Below, piece by piece: positions 16,958-27,023 of a stretch of 64,000 nucleotides of DNA. The notes beneath the pieces were generated by a model. The model made no database searches, was not told where the DNA came from, and worked only from the letters and a program-made list of their open reading frames with translations. Location: NCBI GenBank assembly GCA_016711345.1, contig JADJTD010000001.1, positions 620,001 to 684,000 on the forward strand, written 5' to 3'. Both the position numbers and the translations under genes were made by a program. Every line of letters begins with the position of its first letter. Positions within the stretch are counted from its first letter, which is position 1. Origin of the DNA: Chloracidobacterium sp. (lineage in GTDB: Bacteria; Acidobacteriota; Blastocatellia; Pyrinomonadales; Pyrinomonadaceae).

Positions 16958-19840
16958 TTACTGAGCAGCGATCATGTCTGTGTTGACTGACTGGCCGGTG
17001 ATGCTGACCGTCAGCGGGGCGAATGCCGAGTGCTTGGAATCGACGCTGATCGTGTACGTCTGGCCGACTGTCAGCCCTCCGAAACGATATGCTCCGAATC
17101 CATTCGACATTGCAGAACGGGTTGCTCCCGTGGTGGTGTCCGTCAATGTGACGCGGGCATTTGCAATGCCCTGTCCCATTGTGTTGACCACACGGCCTGT
17201 CAGCTCGGCCTGGTTTGGTGCCGAGGCTGACAATTCAACCGTTCCGTCCGTTGCAAGCGTTCCAGGATCGCCTTCGTTGAACATCACTCCCTCCCAAGTA
17301 AGCGGCGATACCGAGCCAGGTGCTCCGACTGCCGTGAACTTGAGGTTGAGCAACAATCCGTTGCTGTCGATCGGATACGCTCCGTACATGACCACTCTCA
17401 ACAGTCCAGGCTCGTTCGGGTTGGCAACAGCTGTTAAGCCGCGGCTCACCGTTCCTGCCAGTTCCACAGGCTCTGCCTGAGGCTGGATCACTGTCGGGTC
17501 GTATCGGAGTTCGAACTCATAAGAGAGGATTCCCTTATTCACCGCTCCGTTAACCGAAACAGGGATGATCACTTCGCTGTCCGCTGGCGTGACAAGACGC
17601 GGCAGATCAACTGCCGTGCTTCTCTCAGGCCCTGCGGCCGGTCGAAGCGGACCTGCTGCCCAGTTACCCGTCGTCTCGCCCACAAGGATACCGATGTAGT
17701 CCTGTCCGGTCTGAACACCGATCGGATCCGTGTAGCTCCTTGTCGTCGGTGATGCTCCGATCGGGAATGTCGGTTGTGTTACGCTCGGAACGAAGAACCT
17801 CCATTGGCCAGTCAGGCCTACAGGTGCTCCAAGCCCTGACACAAACCTTGCGATCTGTGCAGCGTCGGTTGACGACAGTGCTCCGTTATTCGTTACGTCT
17901 GCTGCAATCAGCTGGCGAGGAGCGGTGATAAGCGAAAGGCCGGAAACATGCTGAGCGATCCTTGCAGCGTCGGCGGATGAAACACCGTTTGCTCCGGTTG
18001 TCTTCGTCACGCCGATCGTGTAGTTGCCAGCACCAAAGCCGGTTAGCGTATACTGTCCTGCTGTTCCGCCCGGTGCATCCGTGTTATCCGTAACGACCGG
18101 CGATCCTACCGTGCTTGTCACCTGTGCGTTCGAGATGAACTTCAGGGTCGGCGATGCAGGGTTACCGTATGTTATCGTTCCGGCGATTGACGGTGTGTCC
18201 GCAGGCGTCGGCGTGTTCGTTGCCGTCGCCGTGCTTGTCGCCGTAGCAGTATTTGTCGGGGTTGAGGTTTCTGTTGCCGTTGAAGTTGCCGTCGGCGTCG
18301 GTGCTAAACATGTTCCCGACTGCGTGTTCGGTGCTCCCGGTGTCAACACACCGCACGGACTACCACCGTCAAGCGGGAAGTTCACACTCAGCTGTCCGCC
18401 GTATGTCGTCGAGTTGTCGGCACCGACCACGTCACCCCAGAACCACGCGGCGAAGCTGTTGATCGCACTGTTGCCATCAAAGCGTGTCGCCGCTCCCGGA
18501 AGATCGATGTCGCCTTCCTTGAGTACCGGTGCACCGCCATAGACTACGTTATTCGCCTGATTGTAGATCCAGCCGATTCCGTCGATCGCCGTGATTCCGA
18601 ATCCGGCATCGATCACTCCGTTGTTGTCAACGTCAATGTCCTGTCCTTCTGTCAGTGTTGTTGTTGACGAAGCGATCATGTACGTCTCGGCTCCAAAGCC
18701 CATCGCGATACTGTTCGTTGAAACAACTGTCGAGCCCGTATAGCTGCGGCCCGCACAGGTATCCGTATCTGTTATGACCGTGATCGTTCCGTTTGCACCG
18801 AAGACCGTGCCTCCGATATTTGCAATATAGTTGATGACGCCAAACTGTCCCGAATCACCGTCAACCGATACGAAGTATGTGTTTGCCGGAAGTATTTCAC
18901 CAGCTGTTCCACGCACTTCCGCATATTGACACGCTTCAAAGGCCAGATTCGGCGTGTCCACTTCTACTTCGTTCAGTACGAAGACTGTCGCTGTCACCGG
19001 CGTCGGTGTGAATGTTGCCGTGTTCGTTGCCGTTGCCGTGTTGGTTGTTGCCGGTGTCGGAGTATCCGTCGGCGTGTTTGTCGGCGTTGAGAGTGACTGC
19101 GTTGTGCCGTTTAGGAACACGTTGTCGGCATTGACATTTATATCAAGGCCGCCTGTTCCGGTTGTCGCGGTGCCACCGTAACCATAAAGCCGAAAAGTTG
19201 TGGCTGTGGACAGGTTGCTTAAACCTGAAATGGTGATCGTGTTTGTTGCAAAGGCGGCGCTAACAATTCCGGTGACAGTGCCAAGGTCTGCGGTGAAACC
19301 ATCAGCCGAAGACCGCAAAGTAACGCTGCTTGGTCCGGTACTAGATCGATCCCAAACAAAAACAAAAGACGTAGGGGTGAAAGAAAACCCTGCGTTGGGA
19401 GTAACAATAAACTGAATGTAGTCATTACCGGCAACCGACTCAGCCAAAGTTGTCGGGTTTGTATCGCCCGTATCAAACCAGTTATTACCACCAAAACGAT
19501 TCCCATTCGCCGCGGCTGTTATCGTTCCTTGCGTTAGGTTGGCGGCCGATAGGTTTGCGTCGTTTGTGGTACTCGGCTCCGTCGTCTCCGTTCCGAGATT
19601 GCCGAACGTATTCCATGTAAGGATCGCTGGGTCTCCAAACATCATCGGTTCCACTGCTGGCGATGTCGGGTTGTTTGGTCGTGACCAAAGATTGTTAGTT
19701 AGAGTTTGTTGATAGCCAAAAAAATCGCGGATCGAATCCAAAAACGGAGATCCTGCGGCGTTTGCGGCTATTCCAAATGTTGAAATTATGATAACGATAA
19801 TAATAGGTACTACAAATTTTGTTGCTCTTTTGCGTAACAT
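16958..19840 (-). CDS. Secreted lamin-tail-like protein with dockerin-like, cohesin-like and CarboxypepD_reg modules
   Basis: 960 residues from ATG 19840, which is preceded by GGAGAG; an ATG four codons upstream is less likely because it overlaps that site. Signal helix ~8-28. The N-terminal ~230 residues form a beta-rich domain. Two Thr/Pro linkers (~250-288, ~515-550) flank a lamin-tail-like domain opening VFVLNEVEVDTPN. Then come two dockerin-like loops (ANGVSSADAARIAQH and DVTNNGALSSTDAAQIARF), a cohesin-like domain (~743-867) and a CarboxypepD_reg domain (~875-960). The last ~400 residues are almost identical to those encoded at 28312 and 41504. Confidence 0.88.
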   Translation of the reverse strand: MLRKRATKFVVPIIIVIIISTFGIAANAAGSPFLDSIRDFFGYQQTLTNNLWSRPNNPTSPAVEPMMFGDPAILTWNTFGNLGTETTEPSTTNDANLSAANLTQGTITAAANGNRFGGNNWFDTGDTNPTTLAESVAGNDYIQFIVTPNAGFSFTPTSFVFVWDRSSTGPSSVTLRSSADGFTADLGTVTGIVSAAFATNTITISGLSNLSTATTFRLYGYGGTATTGTGGLDINVNADNVFLNGTTQSLSTPTNTPTDTPTPATTNTATATNTATFTPTPVTATVFVLNEVEVDTPNLAFEACQYAEVRGTAGEILPANTYFVSVDGDSGQFGVINYIANIGGTVFGANGTITVITDTDTCAGRSYTGSTVVSTNSIAMGFGAETYMIASSTTTLTEGQDIDVDNNGVIDAGFGITAIDGIGWIYNQANNVVYGGAPVLKEGDIDLPGAATRFDGNSAINSFAAWFWGDVVGADNSTTYGGQLSVNFPLDGGSPCGVLTPGAPNTQSGTCLAPTPTATSTATETSTPTNTATATSTATATNTPTPADTPSIAGTITYGNPASPTLKFISNAQVTSTVGSPVVTDNTDAPGGTAGQYTLTGFGAGNYTIGVTKTTGANGVSSADAARIAQHVSGLSLITAPRQLIAADVTNNGALSSTDAAQIARFVSGLGAPVGLTGQWRFFVPSVTQPTFPIGASPTTRSYTDPIGVQTGQDYIGILVGETTGNWAAGPLRPAAGPERSTAVDLPRLVTPADSEVIIPVSVNGAVNKGILSYEFELRYDPTVIQPQAEPVELAGTVSRGLTAVANPNEPGLLRVVMYGAYPIDSNGLLLNLKFTAVGAPGSVSPLTWEGVMFNEGDPGTLATDGTVELSASAPNQAELTGRVVNTMGQGIANARVTLTDTTTGATRSAMSNGFGAYRFGGLTVGQTYTISVDSKHSAFAPLTVSITGQSVNTDMIAAQ
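16985..18180 (-). repeat. Long near-identical repeat, copy 1 (dockerin/cohesin/CarboxypepD_reg module)
   Basis: About 1.2 kb whose DNA closely matches 29320-30500 (opposite strand) and 41560-42730 (same strand), by direct reading of several stretches. Long identical runs argue for recent duplication or gene conversion. Confidence 0.8.
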
Positions 19841-19918
19841 TGTTCTCTCCATTTTTTAATTCCTCGACAAGTTCTTACATCGGGATCAAAACACACACGC
19901 TCTCTTAACGCATTTCGA

Positions 19919-21172
19919 TCATTCGCCTGATGCTGAAGGCGTCATTTCAAATTCAAAGTCTTCGGGTAATTCAATCTTTTCAGCCGCTATAATTCCGTCA
20001 ATAAACGTCTGTCTTTTTGCTCTTTCTACTTCACCTTTTGCGATCTCAGTAGGCGTTTTGAACGGTGACGGAGCTGATGAGACTACGCGGGCGGAATTCG
20101 GATCCTCAAAGCGTTTCTGGATCAGAATGTGTTTTATTGTCAGTTTTGTGTCAGAGCCTGTTCCGGTTGTGTTCACCAGTTGAAGAACGTGCCAACCGTC
20201 CTTACTCTCTATCAATCGGTCGGCGATCTCGCCTTTCTTCAATCCGCGGGCCGCATTCTCGATCTCAATCCAAAGCCCGCCGGCAGCAAAGTCGGAGTAT
20301 TGGCCACCCTGATCGCGCGAGCCGCGATCTTCGCTAAACTCTTTAGCCAGTTTCGATATGTCTTCGCCGCCGCGCACTCGCTGAAGTAATTTTTCCGCCA
20401 AAACCCGTTTAGCCGAAAGATCATACTCAGGATGCTCGCTGAGATATTTTTTTATGTCCGCCTCAGACGCTTTTATGTTTGCCAGCCAGTGTTTTGACAT
20501 GACGTTGGTTGACAAAATCCCGGCCTCTAGTATTTCCCTCCTAAGCTTTACAACCGGAAGTGCCATAAACTCGCCGTCAGCCATTGCCAAATCGGCCGTT
20601 ATCTTAGTCTTAGCCCAACCAATGCGGGTTTTTTCGAGGGCTTCGCCGGATGTTGGAAGATTTACGCCCGTATTGCTTTCCATATACTCGGCCGCTGTTC
20701 GCTGAATCGCTGCGACCGCATCGAATTCTCGTTTGAACTGATCCTCATTCGACTGATCAGACCAAAAGGCGTCAATCTGATCCTGAGTGATTTTCCCTAT
20801 CTTTTGTTCCGCACCAAGTTTCGCTTGGTACATTCCAGCAAGCAGAGCTCTGGTTTTGTTCTCAAGATTTAGCTTGTAATTCGGATCGTCAGCCAATCCC
20901 TCTCGTCTGGCACGGGATGCCAGTGAGAGGTATTCACGCAGGCCTTTGAGAAAAACTTTTCGCGATTCAGGAGATGCTACTACCGCTCTCGTTTTTTCCG
21001 GATCGCTCGATTCCTGACTTTTCAGCACGGATACGATCTCCTCAGCGGTAATTTTCTTTAGAATTTGTGATTCCAGCTTCGCAGCCTTTGCACGGGAGTC
21101 CTGAAGCCACCAAACACCGCCGAACAAAACAGCGACTATCAAACTAAAAGGCAATAATATTTTCCATCTCAT
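19919..21172 (-). CDS. Parvulin-type peptidyl-prolyl isomerase, membrane-anchored
   Basis: 417 residues. An N-terminal helix (~5-24) anchors or exports the protein. A helical SurA/PrsA-like chaperone region (~35-250) precedes a parvulin domain (~255-345: FSEDRGSRDQGGQYSDF and KDGWHVLQL). It probably folds exported proteins in the periplasm. It lies between a large surface protein and a TonB receptor on the same strand, both plausible clients. The ATG follows a weak GGAAG site. Confidence 0.85.
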   Translation of the reverse strand: MRWKILLPFSLIVAVLFGGVWWLQDSRAKAAKLESQILKKITAEEIVSVLKSQESSDPEKTRAVVASPESRKVFLKGLREYLSLASRARREGLADDPNYKLNLENKTRALLAGMYQAKLGAEQKIGKITQDQIDAFWSDQSNEDQFKREFDAVAAIQRTAAEYMESNTGVNLPTSGEALEKTRIGWAKTKITADLAMADGEFMALPVVKLRREILEAGILSTNVMSKHWLANIKASEADIKKYLSEHPEYDLSAKRVLAEKLLQRVRGGEDISKLAKEFSEDRGSRDQGGQYSDFAAGGLWIEIENAARGLKKGEIADRLIESKDGWHVLQLVNTTGTGSDTKLTIKHILIQKRFEDPNSARVVSSAPSPFKTPTEIAKGEVERAKRQTFIDGIIAAEKIELPEDFEFEMTPSASGE

Positions 21173-21241
21173 ATCTTTATTCTTCCCGTCGTCCGGAGAT
21201 TTTCTAACTTGTCTGCGTGAAACGGGTTCTCCAATAACGTT

Positions 21242-24200
21242 TTAAAATCTTAGTTTTAGCCCAAATTGCATTACACGCGGTGATCCGACCGTGTTTGTGA
21301 TTTGGCCAAAATCAGTCTCGTCGGTGAGATCTGCATTCGGGTTAGCGAAGTTCACAAAATTAAACAAGTTAAATATGTCCCATTTAAGTTCCATAACTAC
21401 GCGGTCGGAAATTTTTGTAGTCTTTTGCAAACTAAGATCGACACGCTTCTGCGACGGGCCGCGCAGAGCATTTCGAGGCAGATTGCCAAAACGTCCGTAG
21501 GCCGCGAGCAGGGCAGAATTCGGATCATTAGGGTTCTGGCCCGTATTGAAATAGCACAAAGTAATATCAGGACAATTGCGCATTCTAAGTAGCTGCAAAC
21601 TGCGAACATTGGGGCGACCGAACCCTGCATTGAATAGTGTTCCGCTGGCACGTCCTGAGTTGTAACTTGTGTAGGCGAAAGCTATAGACCCATTTGGATT
21701 TTGGGGATCGCGCCGAATTTCGTTTATTCTGAAGATCCCAAGAAACTGATTCTGAAAATTACCGGTTTGGTTTATCGGAACAAACTCGACGTCGCTCGCC
21801 AAAATAGTGAACGGTGTTCCTGACTGCCACTGTCCGAAGCCAGAGAGCTGCCATCCAGTAAGAAACTTTGACTTCGATCCAAAACTCGGAAGTTCCCAAA
21901 CATAGCTCGAAGAAAACCGATGCGGACGGTCAAAGTCAGAAACCGCTTTATTGCTGTTGATATTTCGCTGATCCCCCTGAACAACTAGGCCCAAATTTGG
22001 CGTATCCGGCCGGCCTGATGCGGCGGTGCTGCCCGGATCGGTTGAGCCAATATCGATCGATTTCGACCAGGTATAAGAAAAGTTCATTCCGACCCCTTTT
22101 GAAAATCTCTTGCTGACATTTAAGTTCCCTGAATGGTACGACGAGTATCCACGGGATTGGAGCATCACCGATTCAACAGGGTCGAGGCCCAAATATGGAA
22201 CACGCAGTTCCGTAGGGATCAAGTCCGTGCCTTCGGCTCCCGAATTACTGTAGGCGTCGAAATTATATTCAAAGGGACCGGCAAAACCAGGGCACGGCGG
22301 CCCCGCCGGATATGGAAATCCGGGGATACTCAGGGGGAAACGCGACGCACCGAAAGCAATTCCGCAACCGCGTTCTCTTGCGGTTGCTCCCTCTCGCAGG
22401 GGAAAATTTTGAGCCAGGGGGCTGTTTAGATAGGCCTGATTGAGTCTTTCAAATATATAATCGGGTGTTGTCGGGTCATTTAGATCGTATGCCTGGTTAA
22501 ATCCGACGGCAAGCAGTAAATTCTGGCCCTTCGACCCGACATACCGAGCCTCCACTGTCCAGCCTTTCCACAACTCACGCTGTATTCCAAAATTCCACTG
22601 CTGGATCAACGGGGTTTTCAGATCGCGATCCACCGCGCGAACTTCCAGCGGTTCTGCCCGTCCGCCGCTATACGAATTTCCATTTATTACGGTCGTTATC
22701 GGACGGCTATCGAACAACTGTAACGGCGAGGCAACCGATATGCCACCGACGTATTGGGTTCTAAACGGCAGATAGCTGCTAAATGGTATCAGCGGGTTTG
22801 CGTCTCCGAAGGCTCGGTCATACTGGAGCGCAAACGGATTGAAAAGATCTTCATGAGACTCGATTTCCCGGAAAAACGGATAATTTTTATAAAGTGTGTT
22901 TATGAAGGAGCCCGACGGACGGTCGTAGAAAATACCATAGCCGCCGCGGATCGTAGTTTTGCCATCTTTGAACGGCACCCATGCGAAACCGACGCGCGGG
23001 GCGAAATTATTTAGATCCTGTCCATTTAGCGTATGCTTATTGTTGACCTTGGTGATTGTCGGAATCGATTCGTCAATGGCGACGAAACCAGTATTCGCTG
23101 TTGTATTGTCCGGTAGGATCAAGCCCGGACGGATGTCATTAGGATCGGTAATCAGCGAAGGGTCAAAATTAGCGATGCGGCCATTTTTTTCCGTAGGCAA
23201 TCCAAACCAATCCCATCGAAAACCGAGGTTTAGCGTTAACCCGGAAGCAACTTTCCAGTCGTCGCTCACATAAAAACTGAGGTCATTGAAGCGAAACGAT
23301 TTGTCGCTGATACCAAAGGCTGTGTCGGCCTCGGGCACATAGCCCAAAAGTAACGAGCTAAAATTATCCAGTTTTTCAAAATCGCCGCCTTGTTCTTCAG
23401 GCAGATCCGTTTCGAAAGAGTTACGCTTGTACTCGACTCCAAATCTTATACCGTGCTGTCCACGGGTGTATGTAACATTGTCTGCAAAAGTCAGCGTGGT
23501 TTGGTCTCGCTTGTTGAAGATGTCACTCGAAGCGCAAACCTGAAAATCCTGAATGTTGCCGCGACCCGAGAGCCGGCCGCATCTTTCGGAAAAATCACCG
23601 GGTGCAAAGAAACTCGCCGGATTATCGATACCTAAAGCAGTGTTTGTAAACTCAGACGTCAGCATTCTTTCGTCCAACCGTCTCGTGTTGTCTAGCTTGA
23701 AGTACCCGAATCGAATTTCATTTATCAACTTATCGTTGAAAACGTGCTGATCCGTAATGGCAAGGGTCCGATTTTTGTCGTCTTTTTTCAGGGGAAACGG
23801 TGAAACCGATATATCTGAACTAAAAGGTTCGATCGCCGGAAAATTCGCAAAAAAGAATGTTCCGTACAGCGTATTGGCTGAGGAACCACCCTGAAATAAA
23901 TTGTAATCGAGCCGTAATGTTGCCTGATCTTGCTTGAATTCGGCCGGAGAAACATTTCGGAAACGAGCAAGCGGATTACCACCCGCAATACTGCTCTCGC
24001 GAACGAGATCGAGCAACGGTATCTTGTTTATGTCGAAACCGCTCAGCGTCGGGTCTGTATCAAATGTTGTATTCAGCGGGTTTAGGTAAAGTTGCGAATA
24101 GCGACCGGGCGTTAACGATGGTATCAAATAGCCACCGGTAACCGGATTTCTAAGCGTAAACAGTTTGTATCCCGGCCCAAACGGATCGATGCAAAGGCGA

Positions 24201-25342
24201 TTGAGTTGGTTTGTATTGGCAAATTGAGGTATTCGCGATGTGGTTATGCATGCCGGACTGTCAAATCCAACCCCTCCGGTATCACCACGCCCAGCGCGAA
24301 ATGCGATTCTCAATGCCTCGGGCGAACGATTGGAGGTAAAGGCCAACGCTAACGGAAGGACGACATAACTTTGTGCTGTCGAAACGTATGCTGACTCAGC
24401 ATCGGTATGTTGATATCCGCCGAAGAAGAAGAGTTTGTCTTTTATGATCGAACCACCGATGGTGCCGCCGCCCTCGATGCGTCTGGCACGCTGCCGATCG
24501 ATACCGTCGCGATTATAGAAAAAATCGTTTGCGTTAAATTTCTCATTCTGAGCGTAAATGTAAGCGGTGCCGTTGAACTGATTTGTTCCGCTGCGGGTAA
24601 CAACCTGAACATTTCCGCCTCCGTTTCTGCCAAGTGACGCATCATAAAGACTCGTCAAAACTTTCACTTCCTGAACCGTCTCGGGTGCGGGAGCAAAGTT
24701 CTCAGTAAGCGATCCTGTACCGGAAAGATTGGTCGCGTCTATGCCGTTGAAAAGAACTCCAACGCTGGTTGTGCGATTGCCGTTTATGGAAACCTCCGGG
24801 TTCCCGTTGCCGTTTGATAGAGGGTCAGTTAAGTTGCCCGAAACCGATGTATCATTGCCCAGTAGGCCAAACGATGACCTGTTTGCTGTCGGAACTGCCT
24901 CAAGTGTCCGTCCGGTGATTGTTGTTCCCGTCACAGGACTCTGCTCCGTGCTCAATGTTGAATTTTGATCACCAGCATCTACGGTGACTACGGCGCCCTC
25001 AGCCTCAATACCCATCACAGTATTCACGACTGCAGTACTGCTTGCACTTACAGTCACGCTCTGCGTCGTAACTTGAAAGGTTGGGGCCTCGACCTTGATC
25101 TCGTAAACCCCGGGCGAAAGCACGTTGATCGACCAGCGCCCTTCTCCATCGGCCGTTGCTGTTCGTCGACTCCCTGTACCTGTATTTCTAGCCGCTATTG
25201 ATGCACCCGCAACAACTTGACCATTTGGATCCTTGACAGTTCCGCTTAGCGAACCGTTATCCGTCTGTTGAGCATTAATAGCCGAAAACAATAAAAATAT
25301 CAAAAAAGTAATGCAGTATATATTGCGTATCGGAGTGATCAT
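21242..25342 (-). CDS. Oar-like TonB-dependent receptor with CarboxypepD_reg N-terminus
   Basis: 1366 residues. Signal peptide ends near SAINAQ. Residues ~24-110 are a CarboxypepD_reg domain (GSLSGTVKDPNGQVVAGASI). A plug domain (~120-240) and a large beta-barrel follow, ending in Phe (VMQFGLKLRF) as expected for an outer-membrane protein. This architecture is typical of the expanded Oar/SusC-unlike receptors of Acidobacteriota. The substrate is unknown. No SusD-like partner is adjacent; the downstream gene on this strand is the parvulin isomerase. Confidence 0.92.
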   Translation of the reverse strand: MITPIRNIYCITFLIFLLFSAINAQQTDNGSLSGTVKDPNGQVVAGASIAARNTGTGSRRTATADGEGRWSINVLSPGVYEIKVEAPTFQVTTQSVTVSASSTAVVNTVMGIEAEGAVVTVDAGDQNSTLSTEQSPVTGTTITGRTLEAVPTANRSSFGLLGNDTSVSGNLTDPLSNGNGNPEVSINGNRTTSVGVLFNGIDATNLSGTGSLTENFAPAPETVQEVKVLTSLYDASLGRNGGGNVQVVTRSGTNQFNGTAYIYAQNEKFNANDFFYNRDGIDRQRARRIEGGGTIGGSIIKDKLFFFGGYQHTDAESAYVSTAQSYVVLPLALAFTSNRSPEALRIAFRAGRGDTGGVGFDSPACITTSRIPQFANTNQLNRLCIDPFGPGYKLFTLRNPVTGGYLIPSLTPGRYSQLYLNPLNTTFDTDPTLSGFDINKIPLLDLVRESSIAGGNPLARFRNVSPAEFKQDQATLRLDYNLFQGGSSANTLYGTFFFANFPAIEPFSSDISVSPFPLKKDDKNRTLAITDQHVFNDKLINEIRFGYFKLDNTRRLDERMLTSEFTNTALGIDNPASFFAPGDFSERCGRLSGRGNIQDFQVCASSDIFNKRDQTTLTFADNVTYTRGQHGIRFGVEYKRNSFETDLPEEQGGDFEKLDNFSSLLLGYVPEADTAFGISDKSFRFNDLSFYVSDDWKVASGLTLNLGFRWDWFGLPTEKNGRIANFDPSLITDPNDIRPGLILPDNTTANTGFVAIDESIPTITKVNNKHTLNGQDLNNFAPRVGFAWVPFKDGKTTIRGGYGIFYDRPSGSFINTLYKNYPFFREIESHEDLFNPFALQYDRAFGDANPLIPFSSYLPFRTQYVGGISVASPLQLFDSRPITTVINGNSYSGGRAEPLEVRAVDRDLKTPLIQQWNFGIQRELWKGWTVEARYVGSKGQNLLLAVGFNQAYDLNDPTTPDYIFERLNQAYLNSPLAQNFPLREGATARERGCGIAFGASRFPLSIPGFPYPAGPPCPGFAGPFEYNFDAYSNSGAEGTDLIPTELRVPYLGLDPVESVMLQSRGYSSYHSGNLNVSKRFSKGVGMNFSYTWSKSIDIGSTDPGSTAASGRPDTPNLGLVVQGDQRNINSNKAVSDFDRPHRFSSSYVWELPSFGSKSKFLTGWQLSGFGQWQSGTPFTILASDVEFVPINQTGNFQNQFLGIFRINEIRRDPQNPNGSIAFAYTSYNSGRASGTLFNAGFGRPNVRSLQLLRMRNCPDITLCYFNTGQNPNDPNSALLAAYGRFGNLPRNALRGPSQKRVDLSLQKTTKISDRVVMELKWDIFNLFNFVNFANPNADLTDETDFGQITNTVGSPRVMQFGLKLRF

Positions 25343-25406
25343 TTTATATTTTTTTCCTTAAACCGCAGATGGTTGCAAGGTCCAACAAATTTTTTTAGAA
25401 AGGTTG

Positions 25407-25436
25407 CATCAGGGCGTGTTCACCATCGCCCTGATG
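25407..25436 (-). terminator. Terminator after the 25479-26732 gene
   Basis: CATCAGGGCG/CGCCCTGATG stem with a 10-base loop, in the gap between two minus-strand genes. Downstream on the minus strand comes CAACCTTTCT and an A-run, so termination is likely but not textbook. Confidence 0.6.
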
Positions 25437-25478
25437 CCCGAGACTTCCCGTATCGTCCAAACGGGTAGTCAAACTTGC

Positions 25479-26732
25479 CTAGATTGAAGGCTGATTAAGC
25501 GTTACCAGCGGAATATCGAAGCTTTCGAGATCGCGGCATCCACCAGTTGTCAGGGTGGTCGCTTGGAATTCGTCAGCTAGCACCGCACCGCGGCAGCCCT
25601 CGATACGCGTTCCCGCCGCGCCGCCGCCGGCACCCGATGTCGCACCAGTCGTCTGCAACGTGATCGTCGTAACCGTGCTCGTCGGCGAAAGAGTTGTTCT
25701 GTAAAGAAGGCCTCTTTCGTTCAGAATGTACATGGTTCCATTTGCCTGGTTACCCAAACCGGTATCTCGCGAAAGAACGCCCGGAAGCAGGTGTTTGACA
25801 AGGCAGGCACTGCCAAAACTTACCGGAGTACCAACGGTACACTGGTCACCGCCTGATGCGGTTCCGCTTCCAAGATAGACTCGGTAGAGGGCACCAGCGT
25901 CACGAGTGTCGGGATCAGCAGCTCCTGCATCAACGTCAAAACGAAGTTCCGAACCGTATGCAAAACCGCTTGGCAGGATGGTGAATCCATCCATGTAAGG
26001 ATTGATATCACCAACAGAAGGAACAGATGGTGAGCTGCCAACTGCACGCATCGGATTGGTCACGTCGGCACTCGCAACTGCTAAACCTGTCGTCGGATCG
26101 ATCTTGTAAACGCGGCTGCGAATTGCCGGGAGTGCGATGAGGTCGTCGCTGGCGATCGAATAAAGAAAACCGTCGACAGCGTTGTATCCCAAGGCGGATT
26201 CTGAACCGAACGCGATGCAGGTCTCACCTATCTGCGGACCAACAATGCCGCTCGTTGTGAATGAAGTTCCGGGTGCTCCGACACCGACAGGGGCCGGAAG
26301 GCGATTGCCGGGTGACGGCACCGTCTGCTGTGGGCCGTTGTAGCGAAATGTTCTCAAATCGGTTGACAAACCGCTGATAGGGTCGCTGCCCGTGTTGCAG
26401 ATCGAGATCTGTCCGGACAAAGTCGCAAATTCAGGAACACCGTAAAGTACGCCACCGATCGATGCGAGGCCTTCGTATTCACGTTGAACGCGTTCCCCCG
26501 TTCCGGCAGCGATCGACTCGTTCCAAACGCCATCGTTGTTTCGGTCAACGAGCAAATCACCAAGATATTTTGTCTCGCCACTTGCAAGGTTGACCCTGAA
26601 AAGCGCCTGCGGAAAATTCGTAGCATCCTGATCATTGTCCGAGACCATATAGCCAAATGTCTGGCCAAAAGCCACTGTTTGCATCGACACCATTACCGTG
26701 ATGCAAAGAAAAATTTTAAAGAAGTTCTTCAT
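25479..26732 (-). CDS. Secreted protein of unknown function, propeller-like
   Basis: 417 residues. The ATG follows AGGAG. Signal peptide ends at VAFGQ. The mature part has repeated short beta segments (TFGYMVSDNDQDATNFPQALF, LYGVPEFATLSG, GYNAVDGFLYSIAS) that suggest a six- or seven-bladed fold, with no catalytic motif recognised. Its hairpin terminator separates it from the TonB receptor. Confidence 0.78.
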   Translation of the reverse strand: MKNFFKIFLCITVMVSMQTVAFGQTFGYMVSDNDQDATNFPQALFRVNLASGETKYLGDLLVDRNNDGVWNESIAAGTGERVQREYEGLASIGGVLYGVPEFATLSGQISICNTGSDPISGLSTDLRTFRYNGPQQTVPSPGNRLPAPVGVGAPGTSFTTSGIVGPQIGETCIAFGSESALGYNAVDGFLYSIASDDLIALPAIRSRVYKIDPTTGLAVASADVTNPMRAVGSSPSVPSVGDINPYMDGFTILPSGFAYGSELRFDVDAGAADPDTRDAGALYRVYLGSGTASGGDQCTVGTPVSFGSACLVKHLLPGVLSRDTGLGNQANGTMYILNERGLLYRTTLSPTSTVTTITLQTTGATSGAGGGAAGTRIEGCRGAVLADEFQATTLTTGGCRDLESFDIPLVTLNQPSI

Positions 26733-27023
26733 TTTGTCTCCTATTCTCTTTTTTAACTAGTTAAATCAACGGCTTTTTCAGCCGATCTGTATCAAATTGA
26801 AAATGACATTAAAAATGTCCGCTTCGAGCCTTCGCCCGTCTAAACTGTTGACTAGCACAATGGAGAACTACGAGGGGCAATCGGAATTACCCTGGAGTGC
26901 GCCCCATGCGCAAAATAATCGATTCAAGATATAAGACGCTTTCGAGATACCATTTCTGACATTCTGCGCATTTTGTTCAGACTGATTTAATAGAAAGTTT
27001 ACTTTCACTTCTTTCTACGAATC